Shown here piece by piece: positions 60,641 to 64,000 of a stretch of 64,000 bases of DNA. The stretch covers positions 22,706,882 to 22,770,881 of the forward strand of contig CM049317.1 in assembly GCA_026874595.1 (NCBI GenBank), given 5' to 3'. The notes below the pieces were generated by a model. The model made no database searches and was not told where the DNA came from. It worked only from the letters and a program-made list of their open reading frames with translations. The first letter of the stretch is position 1; each line of letters opens with the position of its first letter. The position numbers were made by a program, and so were the translations under genes. Source of the stretch: Sipunculus nudus (lineage: Eukaryota > Annelida > Sipuncula > Golfingiida > Sipunculidae).

Positions 60641-63239
60641 GCTGGACTTTTATGTATTTACACCAGAGACTGGCACAATATAAAGAGTAACAAAACATTT
60701 TAAATAATAATATCTTAACTGTTTCCGAGCAAAGTTTGAATTTTTGTTTTAACATATTTGCCCGTACGTACAGTAGGCGCATTTGTCGCAATATGTCATC
60801 GTCATCTTGCAGTTTGCTGTTGATAATGCAGCCCAAATATTTGTATTGCTTGACAGGGGATAAAAGCGTTTGTCCCATTTTGAGACATGGATCAGAGGAT
60901 GCCCAAATTTTATCTTTTCCCGTTATGTGCATATACAAAGATTTTGTCATATTAAATTTGATGTTATGCGAAATGCCATAGTCGTAGGCAATATTTATTA
61001 GTTTTTGCAGACCTTTGACCGACGGAGCAAAAACCACTATATCATCAGCGTACATAAGATGATTGATGATTTTTTTGTCAATGCAACAACCAATTAAGTG
61101 TGTGTTTAATTTGGAGCTCAAATCGTTCATGTAAATATTCAACATGAGTGGCGACAACACCCCTCCTTGCCGAACACCATTAGTAGCTGTGAAATAGTCC
61201 GACCTGATCGAGTTCCATCTTACAGAGATTCTTTGGTGCATATACCAGTAATACACGAATCTTACAAGGTATAAAGGAACACCGTTTCTTAAAAGCTTGT
61301 TGAATAATGTAGTGTGACAGACTTTATCAAAAGCCGATGATGCATCGAGAAAACACACAAACATATGTGATCCCATCTTCTGGTAAAATCGAAGAATCTC
61401 TTTTAGCAACCCTACACCAAGCTCTGTGCCATGACCCGTTTTGTATCCGAACTGATTATCAGTTACATTAACAAAGTGTTTAATTTTCTCATAAATCACG
61501 AACTCAAAGAGTTTAGACATTATAGTGGACAGTGCTATGGGCCTGTAATTGGCTTTATCAGTTATACTCTGTGTTTTATTCTTAACTACCGGCACTATTA
61601 TACTGCACATCATATGTTCAGGCATATAACCATGTACGAGGAGTGAAGTGAACAGTGAACATAATGGTTGTACTAGTGCGTCCTTCGCGTGAATGTAGTG
61701 TTCTGCTCCTAAACCATCTGGGTCATAGGACTTTCCGGATTTAAGTTTAGACAGAGCAACCATCATTTCAGACTCGCTTACACGTATGTTTTGATTATGC
61801 GTGATCAATCTAAAATTGCTTGATATTTTATTTAACAGTTCAGCATCATGATGTACGCAAGAAAAAAGGGATTTGTAGTGCGCCTGCCACATGTCTAAAA
61901 TTTCTTTGTCGCCTGTGATGCCACTAACCGTATGCGTGCACGGTAGGCGTGGATTTTTGCATTTTTTAATTCCAATCCAGAACTCTGTCTGTTTTTTTGC
62001 GCTTAAAGCCCGCCCTAAGGAGTCCGCCTTGGCTTGCTCCTCCAGTCGTCTACAGTGACGAAGAGCATACTTGAATAGTCTCTTAGTGTGTACCATAACG
62101 TTATGGATAGGGCCGCTGATCGGCCTCCCTGCCCGTTGCCATGCCAGAAAGGCGTCTCTGGCAGCGCCATGTGCGTCTCGAGCGTACTCATTCCACCCCG
62201 GTATTGTTTTATACTTTTTCCTTTCTGAGCCAGATGTACATTTATCAATAAAACGATCTGCGTTATTGACCATTACGTTAACTAAGAAATCATATTGCAG
62301 GTCAATTTTGGATAAATGATTCTTATCCTGACAGTTGACATTCTGACAGCGTTCAGTCTCATGAAAGAGGTCCGAAAAATCATGTATTGCATTCGCAACA
62401 GCGTTATTATACACGACCAGTGACTGTTTACTTGTTTTTGCCCAGTTTGGTCTTTTACAGCTAAACGTTCTAGCTTCATGTTTTACACTAGGTATGCAAG
62501 AGGTATTAACAGACATGCACAATGGTAAGTGATCTGACGTCACATAATCATATAAAACATCAATCATATCGATTGCTCCATGAGCATCCTGGGTACTTAC
62601 ACAGTGGTCGAACCAGGAGGTAGTAGACCAAGAGTCACTTACATATTTGAATGCATTATCAAGAAATACATAATCAGAGAAGACATAACCATTATCGTCT
62701 TTAAACTGTTTCAGTATGGATGCAAACAAAGAACCCGTTTTGTTTATATCAGCATTAAAATCTCCAAGGATGTATACAGCAGATGTCGGACATTGATTTT
62801 TAACAAATACATCAATGTTAGCCAAACAATCAATATATGAGTCACATTTTTCATAGGACTCATATGGCAAGTATACAGTTATGAAACAAGCTTTTTTACC
62901 ACAAACGTCAAGTGTTATGCCGCATGCCCAGTCACAATTGAGGGGAAGCGGTGTTATATACTTATCAAGCGACCTGTGCCAAAGAATCGCTACTCCACCG
63001 AATGGACGCCCCGGGCGTATACCATCTCCAGCGTCCATAGGTGATTCCCCAATTCCCCTAAAGTCGGCATGCAAGTCATTTAACTTTGTAATTAGTTCTT
63101 GTTTGTATAGCCAGTGTTCTTGTATACACAATATATGGGAATTAGCACATAATTTGTGCAGCTCGTAAAAAGAAGAGTCAAATCCACGGCAATTGAATGT
63201 AGAACATTTTATTTTGGATATATGTAGATTTTCACTCAT
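60612..63239 (-). CDS. LINE ORF2: APE endonuclease and reverse transcriptase
   Basis: 875 codons from the ATG at 63239. The endonuclease occupies about 9-240 with Asn16 (FNCRG), Glu41 (QEHW), GDFNAD and SDHLPL all present. The reverse transcriptase occupies about 480-810 with NYRPIAL, FLDASSAFDKV, NGVRQGGVLSP and YADD (730-733) intact. These would nick the target and copy RNA by target-primed reverse transcription. The start codon overlaps the ORF1 stop by 8 bases (ATGAGTGA), which suggests coupled translation. The catalytic part has no internal stop, so the copy is young, but the C-terminal frameshift and the missing 5' end make it inactive on its own. Confidence 0.9.
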   Translation of the reverse strand: MSENLHISKIKCSTFNCRGFDSSFYELHKLCANSHILCIQEHWLYKQELITKLNDLHADFRGIGESPMDAGDGIRPGRPFGGVAILWHRSLDKYITPLPLNCDWACGITLDVCGKKACFITVYLPYESYEKCDSYIDCLANIDVFVKNQCPTSAVYILGDFNADINKTGSLFASILKQFKDDNGYVFSDYVFLDNAFKYVSDSWSTTSWFDHCVSTQDAHGAIDMIDVLYDYVTSDHLPLCMSVNTSCIPSVKHEARTFSCKRPNWAKTSKQSLVVYNNAVANAIHDFSDLFHETERCQNVNCQDKNHLSKIDLQYDFLVNVMVNNADRFIDKCTSGSERKKYKTIPGWNEYARDAHGAARDAFLAWQRAGRPISGPIHNVMVHTKRLFKYALRHCRRLEEQAKADSLGRALSAKKQTEFWIGIKKCKNPRLPCTHTVSGITGDKEILDMWQAHYKSLFSCVHHDAELLNKISSNFRLITHNQNIRVSESEMMVALSKLKSGKSYDPDGLGAEHYIHAKDALVQPLCSLFTSLLVHGYMPEHMMCSIIVPVVKNKTQSITDKANYRPIALSTIMSKLFEFVIYEKIKHFVNVTDNQFGYKTGHGTELGVGLLKEILRFYQKMGSHMFVCFLDASSAFDKVCHTTLFNKLLRNGVPLYLVRFVYYWYMHQRISVRWNSIRSDYFTATNGVRQGGVLSPLMLNIYMNDLSSKLNTHLIGCCIDKKIINHLMYADDIVVFAPSVKGLQKLINIAYDYGISHNIKFNMTKSLYMHITGKDKIWASSDPCLKMGQTLLSPVKQYKYLGCIINSKLQDDDDILRQMRLLYVRANMLKQKFKLCSETVKILLFKMFCYSLYCASLWCKYIKVQHRKGESGVQ

Positions 63240-63585
63240 GTTGAGTTTGGGTTTTCTCCTTTTGCTTGAAGAACCTGCGCACTAACACATCCTTTGGCCA
63301 GCTGTCAGGCTCATAGAATTGCGCTATTTGGTCACATCGACCTTCTAGTTTGAATGACGCATATGTGTCATATCGCGTCTTTAGCTTTGTACATTCAAAT
63401 ACAACACTGAATTTTGTTTCCACATATGATTTCACCTCTTCCTCACTGGTATCAGGGTGTAGTCGTGTCACAAATAGCGATACAAGACGTTTCCTTGTGG
63501 TCAGTTGGCTACTAGGTGTAGACGATGTTCCAACAACAAAATTGCCTCGGCGATTCGTTTTACGACATGAAACAGGTGAAGACAA
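63232..63585 (-). pseudogene. LINE ORF1, 5'-truncated
   Basis: About 117 codons with SLFVTRLHPDT, KLKTRYDTYASFKL and SWPKDVLVRRFF. These are typical of the RNA-binding C-terminal domain of ORF1 proteins in this LINE type. The frame is open a little further upstream but has no in-frame ATG before a stop near 63616, so the N-terminal part is missing. Confidence 0.7.
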
Positions 63586-63624
63586 ACGACTTATGTTACA
63601 GGAGTCATGGAGTCATATACATTA

Positions 63625-64000
63625 AGTATTGTGTGGTGTTCGAAGGATCGAATATTTTTGTGCTCGAGTGTGTGTAACTATAACCGATCACTACAGAGTC
63701 ATAAAGCATGCCTGTAGGTGTGGTGTGATATTTTTTTATTGCTTTCGCACATTTATTGTTTATTTGATCATAAGCTCATAACATGATCCTTAGAGTCTTC
63801 AATACTGCACAATGATGTGTGCTGACTGGATACTGTAGGAATTGAATTGAAGTTGACTGGCATATCAGCTGCTCATATATGCTTATAAGCGTACAATGGG
63901 TATTGTGTGTAAGCACAAACAACTAATAAGATGTCATATCAAAGGATATAAAGATACTTAGGTAAAAGGTATTTAAGTGTGAAGTATATCAGTTGTTAAT
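63625..64000. other. No recognisable gene
   Basis: AT-rich flank upstream of the LINE. No target-site duplication matching the LINE's 3' flank was found. Confidence 0.4.

Larger units (their letters stand above)
60245..63600 (-). mobile_element. Non-LTR retrotransposon (LINE), 5'-truncated and frameshifted
   Basis: On the minus strand the order is an ORF1 remnant, ORF2 with endonuclease and reverse transcriptase, a short 3' UTR, AATAAA near 60273 and a tail of (ATT)n at about 60247-60268 (plus strand reads TAATAATAA). The trinucleotide tail and single APE-type endonuclease are compatible with the I superfamily, but the clade cannot be fixed by eye. The 5' end lies near 63600, where the ORF1 frame loses any start codon. 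Confidence 0.85.

Overview
The window is AT-rich eukaryotic nuclear DNA. Genes are split by spliceosomal introns (GT..AG), coding density is low, and (TA)n microsatellites, poly-G/poly-C runs and transposon remnants are abundant. A metabotropic-glutamate-type receptor, a thrombospondin/C-type-lectin gene, a P2X7-tail relic and tandem-repeat elements ending in (ACGG)-rich tracts together suggest a bivalve or related lophotrochozoan. That is an inference; no rRNA, tRNA or mitochondrial marker is present to confirm it.

Region by region. 0.3-2.1 kb (+): decayed gene with a P2X7 C-terminal-like module. 2.2-6.6 kb: mostly non-coding, with one copy of a ~450 bp duplicated segment. 6.6-11.0 kb (+): a complete four-exon gene for a 124-residue SnoaL/DUF4440-like protein, with a TATA box and (TA)n tracts in every intron. 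11.5-18.4 kb: second copy of the ~450 bp segment, a non-autonomous hAT-like element, and a relic last exon related to the SnoaL-like gene. 18.4-22.6 kb (+): a secreted protein with signal peptide, small Cys-bearing module, thrombospondin-type-1-like segment, basic linker and C-type lectin domain; all junctions are phase 1. 23-30 kb: a possible orphan promoter/first exon, old repeats, a Tigger-like MITE and a tRNA-like/SINE-like region. 30.4-34.9 kb (-): a complete two-coding-exon class C GPCR of about 851 residues. 35-43 kb: mostly non-coding with dispersed repeats. 43-50.1 kb: two arrays of one tandem-repeat element family flanking a diverged ~1.1-1.3 kb duplication and a LINE endonuclease scrap. 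50-57.7 kb: MITEs and non-coding sequence. 57.7-58.8 kb: a second array with strictly alternating 149/129 bp spacing. 60.2-63.6 kb (-): a nearly complete non-LTR retrotransposon, 5'-truncated in ORF1 and frameshifted near the end of ORF2.

The genes do not form a pathway or operon. The most interesting points are: the receptor keeps the amino-acid-binding residues of glutamate receptors but has lost those that hold the glutamate side chain; the lectin keeps its QPD/WND sugar site but lacks the second CTLD disulfide; and two otherwise different repeat arrays are both phased by the 12-bp palindrome GGTGGCGCCACC. All family assignments come from reading motifs; no database search was run.
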